Assembly: GCA_963794215.1 (NCBI GenBank)
Contig: CAWCCQ010000003.1
Location: 62,001 to 126,000, forward strand
DNA from: DATKRB01 sp963794215
Lineage (GTDB): Bacteria > Actinomycetota > Acidimicrobiia > Acidimicrobiales > RAAP-2
DNA: 64,000 nucleotides
Direction: 5' to 3'
The notes under the pieces: generated by a model
The model's database searches: none
What the model saw: the letters and a program-made list of their open reading frames with translations, nothing else
What the model was told of the DNA's origin: nothing
In this document: positions 1 through 7,110 of the stretch, piece after piece
Layout: the number at the start of each line of letters is the position of its first letter
How positions within the stretch are numbered: the stretch's first letter is position 1
Program-made: the position numbers and the translations under genes

Positions 1-1
1 C

Positions 2-1679
2 CACGCGGCACAGGCACGACTGCGCGCGGCGTTCAACGCCTCGCCATTCCGGCCAACCGGCCTCACCGCCCCAGACCAGGCACTCGGACACCTGGTCGAG
101 TTGCTCGAGTGGGTCTCGTCCCTGGTTGACGACGCCGTCGCCGAGCAGGGCGGCGTGATGGGCAGCGCCGACCGCGAACTGCTGGCTTGTGCCGGCGAGG
201 TGCTCACCGCCGTCGGCGCGATGTTGAGCGGCCACCACGTGACTCCCGACATCGCTCGCCTCGAGCACTTGCGGGTGGCACGGGCGAACGCGATCCGAGA
301 GGCCGACGGCGACGAGGCGACGTTCCAGGCGGAGATGCACGCCGCCTTTCACACGCGCACCCTCGCCGTGGCGGTACGAAGCGTGGCGGCCGACGGCCTC
401 ATCGCCGCGCGGCGCGCCAGCGCTCGCGACATGGGCAACCAGCGTTTGGCCTGGCTTCCCCACGAGTCGGTCGCCTCCGCCGACGCGCAGGGTCCCCAAC
501 CACTCGGTGGCCGAGCTCCCGAGTCCCAGCCCGGTTCGCAGCGGGTCAGGCGCTTCGCCGGCGTTGCGGGGCCGTTGCTGGTGCGACACGCCAGCATTCG
601 CTCCGTCTGGGTGCGCAACAGCCTGCGCAGCGCGCTGGCGGTGACTGCCGCGGTCACCGTGGCCGACGTGATCAACGTGCAGCACGGGTTTTGGGTGGTG
701 CTCGGCACCCTGTCCGTGTTACGCACCACCGCAACCGCGACCGGAGGGACGGCGCTCAGCGCGGTGGGGGGCACGGCGGTCGGCTTCCTCATCGGGGCGG
801 CCGTGCTGCTGGCCGTGGGCACCAACGACACCGTGCTGTGGGCAGTCTTGCCCATCGCGGTGCTCTTGGCCGCCTACGCTCCCGGAGTGGCGCCCTTTGC
901 GGTGGGACAGGCGGCCTTTACCGTCCTGCTGGTCGTGCTTTACAACTTGCTTGTGCCCGTCGGTTGGCGGGTCGGGGTGATCCGGGTGGAGGACATCGCC
1001 ATCGGCTGTGGGATCAGCTTGGTGGTCGGGGCGCTCGTATGGCCACGCGGCACGATCGCCGTCGTGGCCGACGACCTTTACGACGCCTTCGTATCGGCCG
1101 GCGGCTATCTCGTCCAAAGTACCCAATGGGCCCTCGGCCATCGTGATCGCACGCCAGACCAAGGGCGCGCCGCCATCGTCGCCGGCCTGCGTCTCGACGA
1201 CGCGTTGCAGGCCGTGCTGACCGAGCCGGGTCCCACCGCGGTAGCCGAGCCCGACCTGTGGGCCCTGGTCGCCGCGGCCCAGCGTCTGCGCCTCACCTCG
1301 GCCACAATCGCCGAGCTGCCACCCCCGCCTACGACCGGTCCCATCGGCGAAGCCCTCGACGAGCGGGCCCAGACGTTGGCCCAGTGGTATGGAAGTGCAG
1401 GCTCCCACATCCGTCATGGACGCCCGCCGGTGCTCGCACCTCTCGGTCCGTGGGATCCGCTCGCGCCGAGCACCGGCCCGGTCGGGCATCGGTGGGCTTG
1501 TCAGAATCTACGTCGAACAGCACCTCCGGCATCTCCACCTCCACCTGCGCGAGCTGATCGAACCGGCGGACCACCTGGAAGTCGCCGTGAGCCAGCCCTG
1601 GTGGCGGCGCCCTGGGGCAGGCCAGCCTCCCGACGCACCGGACCCGGACCGCGCCGCACTCACCAGTCGGGCGAGCTGA
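2..1679 (+). CDS. FUSC-family integral membrane protein, 5'-truncated, one frameshift
   Basis: The reading frame is already open at the first base, so the N-terminus lies outside the window. A soluble helical region is followed by a hydrophobic block at about 600-1050 with several membrane segments and the FUSC-like stretch RNSLRSALAVTAAVTVAD then GFWVVLGTLSVLRTT. A cytoplasmic helical tail follows. The family (fusaric-acid-resistance / aromatic-acid-exporter type) is linked to efflux of aromatic or toxic compounds; the substrate here is unknown. The natural C-terminus (VRIYVEQHLRHLHLHLRELI and onward to a stop at 1677-1679) is in a different frame from the membrane part, so one indel lies at about 1430-1490. 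Without it the frame would run on through the next gene. The MFS exporter gene starts 39 bp downstream. Confidence 0.8.
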
Positions 1680-1718
1680 CGTTGCGGGGGCGTCACAAAG
1701 CCCTGCGAGCGCACGGCC

Positions 1719-3266
1719 GTGGCGCACCGCAAGGGTCGACGCCCCGCGCCAAGGACGCGGGAGGGGACGGCCGAGAGCGTCCTCGTGTACGGCACCTCCC
1801 GAGCCCGGTGGGTCATTGCCGCGTCGGTCCTCGGATCGGGCATCGCCACCCTGGACAGCACCGTGGTCGGGATCGCGCTGCCCTCCATCGGGCGCTCGTT
1901 CCACGCCGAGCTCGGCACGTTGCAGTGGGTCATCACCGGGTACGCCTTGACCCTCGCCGCCTTCCTCCTGCTCGGCGGATCGCTTGGCGATCGGCTGGGC
2001 CGGCGGCGCATCTTCTCGATCGGGGTGATCTGGTTCGCCCTCGCCTCGGCCGGGTGTGGGTTGGCGCCCAACGGGGCGACCCTAATCGCGGCCCGGGTGC
2101 TCCAAGGCATCGGGGGCGCTCTCCTCACCCCGGCCAGCCTGGCCATTCTGCAGGCGTCGTTCCAACCCGACGACCGCCCGCGCGCCATTGGCGCCTGGTC
2201 GGGCCTGGGGGGCCTGGCCACCGCCGCGGGCCCGCTCATCGGCGGCTACCTCATCGCCGTCGCGTCGTGGCGTTGGGTGTTTTTCATCAACCTCCCGGTC
2301 GCCGCGGCCGTGCTCGCGTTCACCGTGCGCCACGTGCCCGAGTCGCGAGATCCGAGTGCCACCGGGCATGTCGACGCCACCGGCGCCGTCCTCGGGGTCG
2401 CCTTCCTCGCCGGGCTCACCTACGGGCTGATCCAAGGGCCGAGCCACGGGTGGACGAGTACTGGGGTGCTGGCCAGCCTGGTCGTTGCGGCCATCGCCGC
2501 GCCGGCGTTCGTGGTCGTCGAACGCTCGCTCACCAACCCGTTGCTCCCACTCGCCCTATTTCGGTCCCGCCAGTTCAGCGCAGCCAACGCGGTCACTTTC
2601 GTCGTCTACGGCGCGCTCGGGGGCACCTTGTTCCTCTTGCCGGTCGAGCTCCAGCTCGTCGCCCACTACAGCCCACTCGAGTCGGGACTCGCCCTGCTTC
2701 CGGTCACCGCCATCATGCTCGTGTTCTCGGCGCGCTCGGGGCGTCTCGCCTCGCGTATTGGTCCACGCCTGCAGATGAGCTGCGGACCTATCGTCATCGG
2801 CGCCGGTCTGCTGCTGCTCACCCGGGCCACCCATCCGGGCAGCTACGTCACGACGGTGCTCCCCGCGGTCATCGTCTTTGGCATCGGCCTGGCCATTACG
2901 GTTGCCCCGCTCACCTCGACGGCCATGGGCGCCGCGCCGGCCGAGCACTCCGGCGTCGCCTCGGCGGTCAACAACGTAGTGGCGCGGGCCGCAGGACTCC
3001 TCGCTGTCGCCGTACTGCCGCTGGTCGCCGGGTTGACTGGTCCCACCGCGCTCGATCCCCAGCACTTCGCCAACGGCTTTCGGATCGCCGTGCTCATCGC
3101 CGCGGGCCTCTGTGGAGCGGGAGGCCTCCTCGCTGCGCTGACCATCTCCAACCCTCCTCGGACCCCGGCGCTCGCGGCGAGCGAACTGAACACCTGGCAC
3201 TGTGCGCTCGAGGCCACCCCGCTGCGCCCGGGTCTCCCCGTTCCGCCCAGCCGCGCCGGTGTCTGA
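1719..3266 (+). CDS. MFS drug/proton antiporter, DHA2 (EmrB/QacA) type
   Basis: 515 residues with about 14 hydrophobic segments, the size and layout of the 14-TM DHA2 subgroup. Visible motifs are LDSTVVGIALPSI in TM1, the loop motif GGSLGDRLGRRR near residue 90, and the antiporter-type stretch VLQGIGGALLTPASLAIL in TM5. Family members export drugs, dyes or metabolites using the proton gradient. It lies 39 bp after the FUSC-type protein on the same strand, so the two may form one efflux transcription unit. The GTG start at 1719 is uncertain; a GTG at 1782 would give a shorter N-terminus closer to TM1. The substrate cannot be read from the sequence. Confidence 0.9.
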   Translation: MAHRKGRRPAPRTREGTAESVLVYGTSRARWVIAASVLGSGIATLDSTVVGIALPSIGRSFHAELGTLQWVITGYALTLAAFLLLGGSLGDRLGRRRIFSIGVIWFALASAGCGLAPNGATLIAARVLQGIGGALLTPASLAILQASFQPDDRPRAIGAWSGLGGLATAAGPLIGGYLIAVASWRWVFFINLPVAAAVLAFTVRHVPESRDPSATGHVDATGAVLGVAFLAGLTYGLIQGPSHGWTSTGVLASLVVAAIAAPAFVVVERSLTNPLLPLALFRSRQFSAANAVTFVVYGALGGTLFLLPVELQLVAHYSPLESGLALLPVTAIMLVFSARSGRLASRIGPRLQMSCGPIVIGAGLLLLTRATHPGSYVTTVLPAVIVFGIGLAITVAPLTSTAMGAAPAEHSGVASAVNNVVARAAGLLAVAVLPLVAGLTGPTALDPQHFANGFRIAVLIAAGLCGAGGLLAALTISNPPRTPALAASELNTWHCALEATPLRPGLPVPPSRAGV

Positions 3267-3288
3267 ACGAGCGTGATTCGGCGGCGGC

Positions 3289-3759
3289 TCAGCTACCTCG
3301 TCGGGGGAGCGCCCGTTGCTCGCCGAGCAACCAACGCGGTCCGGGACCCAGCGCCGCGGCACCGTCGTTGGGATTGGACAGCTGACAGGCACGGAGCGAG
3401 AGGCATCCGCAACCGATGCACGAGTCCAACCGGTCTCGGAGGCGCTCGAGCTCGGCGATACGGGCGTCGAGCCTCGAGCGCCACGAGCGTGACAGGCGGC
3501 CCCAGTCTGCCGCTGTCGGTGTGCGCGCCCGGGGGAGCGACGCCAGCGCCTCGTTGATCTCCTCGAGGCCGAGACCGACGCGTTGCGCGGCCCGGATGAA
3601 CGCGATCCGGCGCAGGACGTCGCGATGGTAGCGGCGTTGCCCGCCTTCAGACCGGGTGGACTCGATCAGCCCTTCGCGCTCGTAGAAGCGCAGGGCGGAG
3701 TGCGCCACTCCGGCTCGATCAGCCACCTCACCAATCGTCAGAGTCGTCGACGTCGTCAT
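3289..3759 (-). CDS. soxR: SoxR-type MerR-family redox-sensing transcriptional regulator
   Basis: 156 residues. The N-terminal MerR helix-turn-helix reads LTIGEVADRAGVAHSALRFY followed by the wing EGLIESTRSEGGQRRY. A dimerisation helix follows, then CIGCGCLSLRAC, which is exactly the C-x2-C-x-C-x5-C [2Fe-2S] ligand pattern of SoxR. In actinobacteria SoxR usually responds to redox-active compounds and controls nearby oxidoreductases. The ATG at 3759 was chosen because it directly precedes the HTH; the open frame further upstream would run across the operator and is not credible. The gene is divergent from an SDR, with a SoxR-like operator between them, so it probably controls itself and the SDR. 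The stop lies 23 bp from the convergent MFS stop. Confidence 0.92.
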   Translation of the reverse strand: MTTSTTLTIGEVADRAGVAHSALRFYEREGLIESTRSEGGQRRYHRDVLRRIAFIRAAQRVGLGLEEINEALASLPRARTPTAADWGRLSRSWRSRLDARIAELERLRDRLDSCIGCGCLSLRACQLSNPNDGAAALGPGPRWLLGEQRALPRRGS

Positions 3760-3773
3760 CCCCAGATTATCCC

Positions 3774-3804
3774 TTGACTTGAAGTTAAGTTCAAGGTTTA
3801 GCGT
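3774..3804 (+). promoter_or_regulatory. SoxR-like operator in a promoter with 19-bp spacer
   Basis: TTGACT (3774-3779) and TAGCGT (3799-3804) are separated by 19 bp, the long spacer typical of promoters activated by MerR/SoxR proteins. Inside the spacer and over the -35 end is CTTGAAGTTAAGTTCAAG, with 6-bp inverted arms CTTGAA/TTCAAG. The central AGTTAAG resembles the core of the E. coli sox box (from memory). The SDR ATG at 3812 lies 7 nt after the -10, so the transcript is probably leaderless. Confidence 0.75.
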
Positions 3805-3811
3805 CCACGGC

Positions 3812-4504
3812 ATGCGCACCGCGATCGTCACTGGAGGCTCTCGAGGATTGGGCCGGGCCCTCGCCCGGGGATTGGTCGAGAACCGATGGAACGTGGTCAT
3901 CGACGGGCGAGATGCCGGGGCGCTCACGCGGCTGGCGGTCGAGCTCGGTCCCGCGTTGCGAGTCGTGCCCGGCGACGTGCGGCGCGACGATCACCGCCGC
4001 GCGCTGGTACAGGCGGCCGTATCGCTCGGCGAGCTCGATCTGGTGGTCAACAACGCCAGCGAGCTCGGACCCTCACCGTTGCCCGCCTTGCGCGAGCTCG
4101 ATCCCGAGGTGCTCGTCGATCTGCACCGGATCAACGTCGTCGCCCCGCTCGCTCTCATCCAGCTGGCGCTCCCACTACTCGAGCGTCGCTCGGGCGCGGT
4201 CGTCAACGTGACCTCGGACGCGGCGGTCGAGGCCTATGAAGGTTGGGGTGCGTACGGTTCGTCCAAGGCTGCCCTCGAGCAGCTGAGCCACGTGCTCGCC
4301 GCCGAGCACCCCGCGTTGCGCGTCTGGTGGCTCGACCCCGGCGACATGCGGACCGCGATGCATCAGGCGGCGTTCCCCGGAGAGGACATCTCGGACCGGC
4401 CCCTGCCCGAATCGGTCGTCCCCGCGGTGCTCGCCCTCGTGACAAGCCGACCACCGAGCGGCCGGGTACACGTTGGGGACCTGTCAGCGACGGGGGCGTC
4501 GTGA
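3812..4504 (+). CDS. Short-chain dehydrogenase/reductase (SDR)
   Basis: 230 residues, typical of classical SDRs. It shows the N-terminal cofactor motif TGGSRGLGRAL (TGxxxGxG), NNAS in place of NNAG, a catalytic Ser in NVTSD, and the catalytic YGSSK (Y-x3-K). It should be an NAD(P)-dependent oxidoreductase; the substrate is unknown. The ATG at 3812 is preferred over the in-frame one at 3779 because the latter falls inside the -35/operator. It is divergent from the SoxR-type regulator and probably its target. It overlaps the QueA-like gene by 4 bp (GTGA), so the two are translationally coupled. Confidence 0.9.
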   Translation: MRTAIVTGGSRGLGRALARGLVENRWNVVIDGRDAGALTRLAVELGPALRVVPGDVRRDDHRRALVQAAVSLGELDLVVNNASELGPSPLPALRELDPEVLVDLHRINVVAPLALIQLALPLLERRSGAVVNVTSDAAVEAYEGWGAYGSSKAALEQLSHVLAAEHPALRVWWLDPGDMRTAMHQAAFPGEDISDRPLPESVVPAVLALVTSRPPSGRVHVGDLSATGAS

Positions 4505-5541
4505 TCACCGACCGGCTCTCCTTCGAGCTTCCTCCCTCTCTCGAGGCGCCCGAGCCTCCCGAAGGGCGCGGGCTCACACGCGACGCGGTGCGCATGCTGG
4601 TGGCACACCGTTCGAGCGAGGATCTCGTGCACAGCTCCTTCGTGTTCCTCCCATCGTTTCTCGAGCCCGGAGACCTGGTGGTGGTGAACACCTCGGGCAC
4701 CATTCCCGCCGCGTTCGACGCCCGGGGAAGGGACGGCACCCAGGTAGTCATCCACCTCTCGACCTGCCTGGCGAAGAGCCTGTGGGTCCTCGAACCACGC
4801 CACCCCGTCGGGCGAGGCACCGCTCGCTGGTCCGAGGGGTCCCCACCGCGCCAGCTCGAACTCGCCGGCGGGGCGTCGCTCGAGCTGCTCGAGCCCTACC
4901 GGCACAGCGACCGGCTCTGGATCGCCCGACTCGATCTTCCCCAGCCGCCACTCACCTGGCTGAGCGTGCACGGCCGCCCCATTCGCTACGACTACGTCGC
5001 TCGGCCGTGGCCGGCGTCGTCGTACCAGAACGTGTACGCAACCGAGCCGGGTAGCGCAGAGATGCCCAGTGCCGGCCGCCCCTTCACGCCCGACATCGTC
5101 ACGCGACTGGTCGCCAAGGGCGTCGGCGTCACCCCCATCGTGCTGCACACCGGCGTGGCGTCGCTCGGCGCCCACGAGCGACCCTATCCCGAGCGGGTGA
5201 AGGTCCCGGCGTACACAGCCGCCAGGGTCAACGCCACCCGGCAGGCGGGAGGACGGGTGATCGCGGTTGGCACCACGGTGGCCCGCGCGTTGGAGTCCAG
5301 CGTGGGCCCGAGCGGCCAGCTCGAGGCGTTGGATGGGTGGACCGACCTGGTGATCACCCCCGAGCGTGGCGTTCGGGCCGTCGATGCGCTGCTCACCGGG
5401 TGGCACGAGCCCGAGGCCTCGCACTTGCTCGTGCTCGAGGCGATCGGCGGCCGCGCCCTGCTCGAGCGCTCCTACGCCGCCAGCCTGGCCGAGGGGTACC
5501 TCTGGCACGAATTCGGCGACACCCATCTCATCGTGCCCTGA
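4501..5541 (+). CDS. QueA-like protein (S-adenosylmethionine:tRNA ribosyltransferase-isomerase family)
   Basis: 346 residues, the usual QueA length. Recognisable blocks are GDLVVVNTSGTIPAAFDARG near the N-terminus, GRPIRYDYVARPWPASSYQN, SAGRPFTPDIVTRLVAKGV (QueA: PTAGLHFT...), IVLHTGVASL and ESSVGPSG near the C-terminus. Canonical QueA makes epoxyqueuosine in tRNA. Here the hallmark blocks are altered (SAGRPF for TAGLHF; HTGVASL for HVGLGTF), there is no queuosine partner gene (tgt, queG) in view, and the gene is coupled to an SDR under an apparent SoxR promoter. An altered function is therefore possible. The GTG start overlaps the SDR stop. Family assignment is firm, activity is not. Confidence 0.8.
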   Translation: MITDRLSFELPPSLEAPEPPEGRGLTRDAVRMLVAHRSSEDLVHSSFVFLPSFLEPGDLVVVNTSGTIPAAFDARGRDGTQVVIHLSTCLAKSLWVLEPRHPVGRGTARWSEGSPPRQLELAGGASLELLEPYRHSDRLWIARLDLPQPPLTWLSVHGRPIRYDYVARPWPASSYQNVYATEPGSAEMPSAGRPFTPDIVTRLVAKGVGVTPIVLHTGVASLGAHERPYPERVKVPAYTAARVNATRQAGGRVIAVGTTVARALESSVGPSGQLEALDGWTDLVITPERGVRAVDALLTGWHEPEASHLLVLEAIGGRALLERSYAASLAEGYLWHEFGDTHLIVP

Positions 5542-5561
5542 GCCATCGGCGATGATGGGGT

Positions 5562-6455
5562 GTGGCCGCCAAGTGGTACGCGCAGAACCCCGCCGCCCTC
5601 TATGAGCAGCCCCGAGCCGAGCCCTGGCAGATCGAGCGGGCGCGTACCCTCCTCGACGAGAACGGCGGCGTGCCGCTCGAGGACCTCGACGCCCACCGCG
5701 GGGCGCTCACATTGCTGCGAGATCACCTGCGCGGACGCCTCACCCGACGCCCCACTCGCTGGATGTTGCGCCGCCGGCTGCGCGCCGCATGCGAGCGCCC
5801 GGGTTTCGCGATCACCATGCCCCAACCCTCGCGGTACCGAGCCGGACACTGGCTGTGGATCGATCCGGCGACGATCGCTCGCGGCGCCCTCGGCGTGCCG
5901 TTCACGCCCTACCACGAGTCGCCCGACGAGCTCGTCTTCTTGGCCGAGACGATCCTCCTCGAGCAGGGGAACGCGCACGGCCTGAACGAGCTCTTCGGGT
6001 ACCCGGGCAAACCGGTTCCCGCGGTGGTGGCCGACTCGATCCCGGGCCCCTTTGGACCGGTACGGCCGATCGGGGTCAACGGCAACCATCGCACGCTGGC
6101 GCTCGAGGCGATCGAGGTCCCGGTACTCCTCTGCCAGGTCCACCGGTTCAAGGCGCCATACCGGTGCAAGTTCCACGAGGACGACGACTGGCCGCGGACC
6201 TTGTCGTTCTTGCGGTGGCTCGAGGCGCGTCAGGTGCTCCGGCTCTCGGCTCGCCCGATAGTGCGTGAGGACCCATGGGTCTGGCTTCGGGTGGCCGACG
6301 CCACGGTCCCGTGGCTGGCGGCCCCGCCACGCGACGCGCTTGGCGCCCTGCGCGCCTACCAGGAGTTCTACCGACGCCCCCTCTTGCGGATCGGGTCACT
6401 CGACACCGCCTCGCTCGAGCGAGAATGGCGATCGGTCCTGGTGGATCAGGGCTGA
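5562..6455 (+). CDS. Conserved hypothetical protein with a ParB-like NGNHR motif
   Basis: 297 residues, GTG start, no signal peptide or membrane segment. I cannot assign a family. The only suggestive motif is IGVNGNHRTLALEAI (about residues 169-183), which resembles the N-G-x-H-R loop of ParB/Srx-type domains that bind or hydrolyse CTP/ATP. It is followed by the dense block CKFHEDDDWPRTLSFLRW. The gene lies 20 bp after the QueA-like gene and 1 bp before the flavin-reductase gene, so it probably shares their transcript. Third-position GC is high across the whole frame, as in neighbouring genes. Confidence 0.7.
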   Translation: MAAKWYAQNPAALYEQPRAEPWQIERARTLLDENGGVPLEDLDAHRGALTLLRDHLRGRLTRRPTRWMLRRRLRAACERPGFAITMPQPSRYRAGHWLWIDPATIARGALGVPFTPYHESPDELVFLAETILLEQGNAHGLNELFGYPGKPVPAVVADSIPGPFGPVRPIGVNGNHRTLALEAIEVPVLLCQVHRFKAPYRCKFHEDDDWPRTLSFLRWLEARQVLRLSARPIVREDPWVWLRVADATVPWLAAPPRDALGALRAYQEFYRRPLLRIGSLDTASLEREWRSVLVDQG

Positions 6456-6456
6456 C

Positions 6457-6987
6457 GTGGCCTTCGACGACGGCGTGCGACGTCAGGGTGCGGACCCGTT
6501 CGCGTTCGAGGCCGACGATCCGGTGCGCCGCCTGCGGGGCCGCCTCGTGGCCCCGGTGACCGTGTGGACAGCCCAGGGCGCCGATGGCCGACGGGCGGGC
6601 ATCACCGTCTCGTCGGTCATGGTGGTCGAAGGATCCCCGCCCGAGCTGCTCGGGGTGGTCGGCGCGCTCTCGGAGTTCTGGGAGACCCTCGACTCGAGCC
6701 GGGCGTTCGTCGTGCACGTGCTTGACACCGACCAGGTCCGTCTGGCCGACCAGTTCGCCGGACGGTATCCGGCCGATCCCTTCGAGGGACTCGACACGGT
6801 CGACTCGGACTGGGGCCCCGTGCTGGTATCGGTCGGCACGCGTGCGTTCTGCCAGCTGAAGGGTTCGATGGAGGTCGGGTACTTCCTCGTCGTGCGAGGC
6901 GAGATCATCGAGACCCACATCGGCGACGAACCCCCTCCGCTCGTTCGTTATCGGGGTCGCTACGTGACCGTCGACGCCCGCCGGTAG
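6457..6987 (+). CDS. Flavin reductase-like (FMN-binding) protein
   Basis: 176 residues. The pattern LVAPVTVWTAQG...GITVSSVMVVEGSPPELLGVV, then SSRAFVVHVLD and ADQFAGRYPADPFEGLD, matches the flavin reductase-like domain that binds FMN in a split-barrel fold and often supplies reduced flavin to a partner enzyme. The GTG start at 6457 comes 1 nt after the stop of the preceding gene, so it is probably translated from the same mRNA. No partner monooxygenase is adjacent, and the electron acceptor is unknown. Confidence 0.8.
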   Translation: MAFDDGVRRQGADPFAFEADDPVRRLRGRLVAPVTVWTAQGADGRRAGITVSSVMVVEGSPPELLGVVGALSEFWETLDSSRAFVVHVLDTDQVRLADQFAGRYPADPFEGLDTVDSDWGPVLVSVGTRAFCQLKGSMEVGYFLVVRGEIIETHIGDEPPPLVRYRGRYVTVDARR

Positions 6988-7097
6988 CCCGAGCTGCACC
7001 CGGCGCCGTCTGGCCGACGCGCCCGACGCGTGCGGTCGCAACACGCTGGCCGGGGCGCCGGGGACGGCGGGTAGACGGCGCCGGGACGCGGGGTATT

Positions 7098-7103
7098 TAT
7101 CGT
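7098..7103 (+). promoter_or_regulatory. -10 box TATCGT of a probably leaderless transcript
   Basis: TATCGT sits 7 nt upstream of the ATG at 7111 and there is no Shine-Dalgarno site. It lies in a locally AT-rich patch (GGTATTTATCGT). The same spacing recurs at other genes in the window. Confidence 0.6.
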
Positions 7104-7110
7104 TCGGCGC

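Noticed and set aside
101..3385. One 1094-residue protein reading through the FUSC and MFS genes
   Set aside because: After about 1480 the frame translates the MFS gene out of frame into Arg/Pro-rich nonsense; the real FUSC end and the MFS gene are in other frames.
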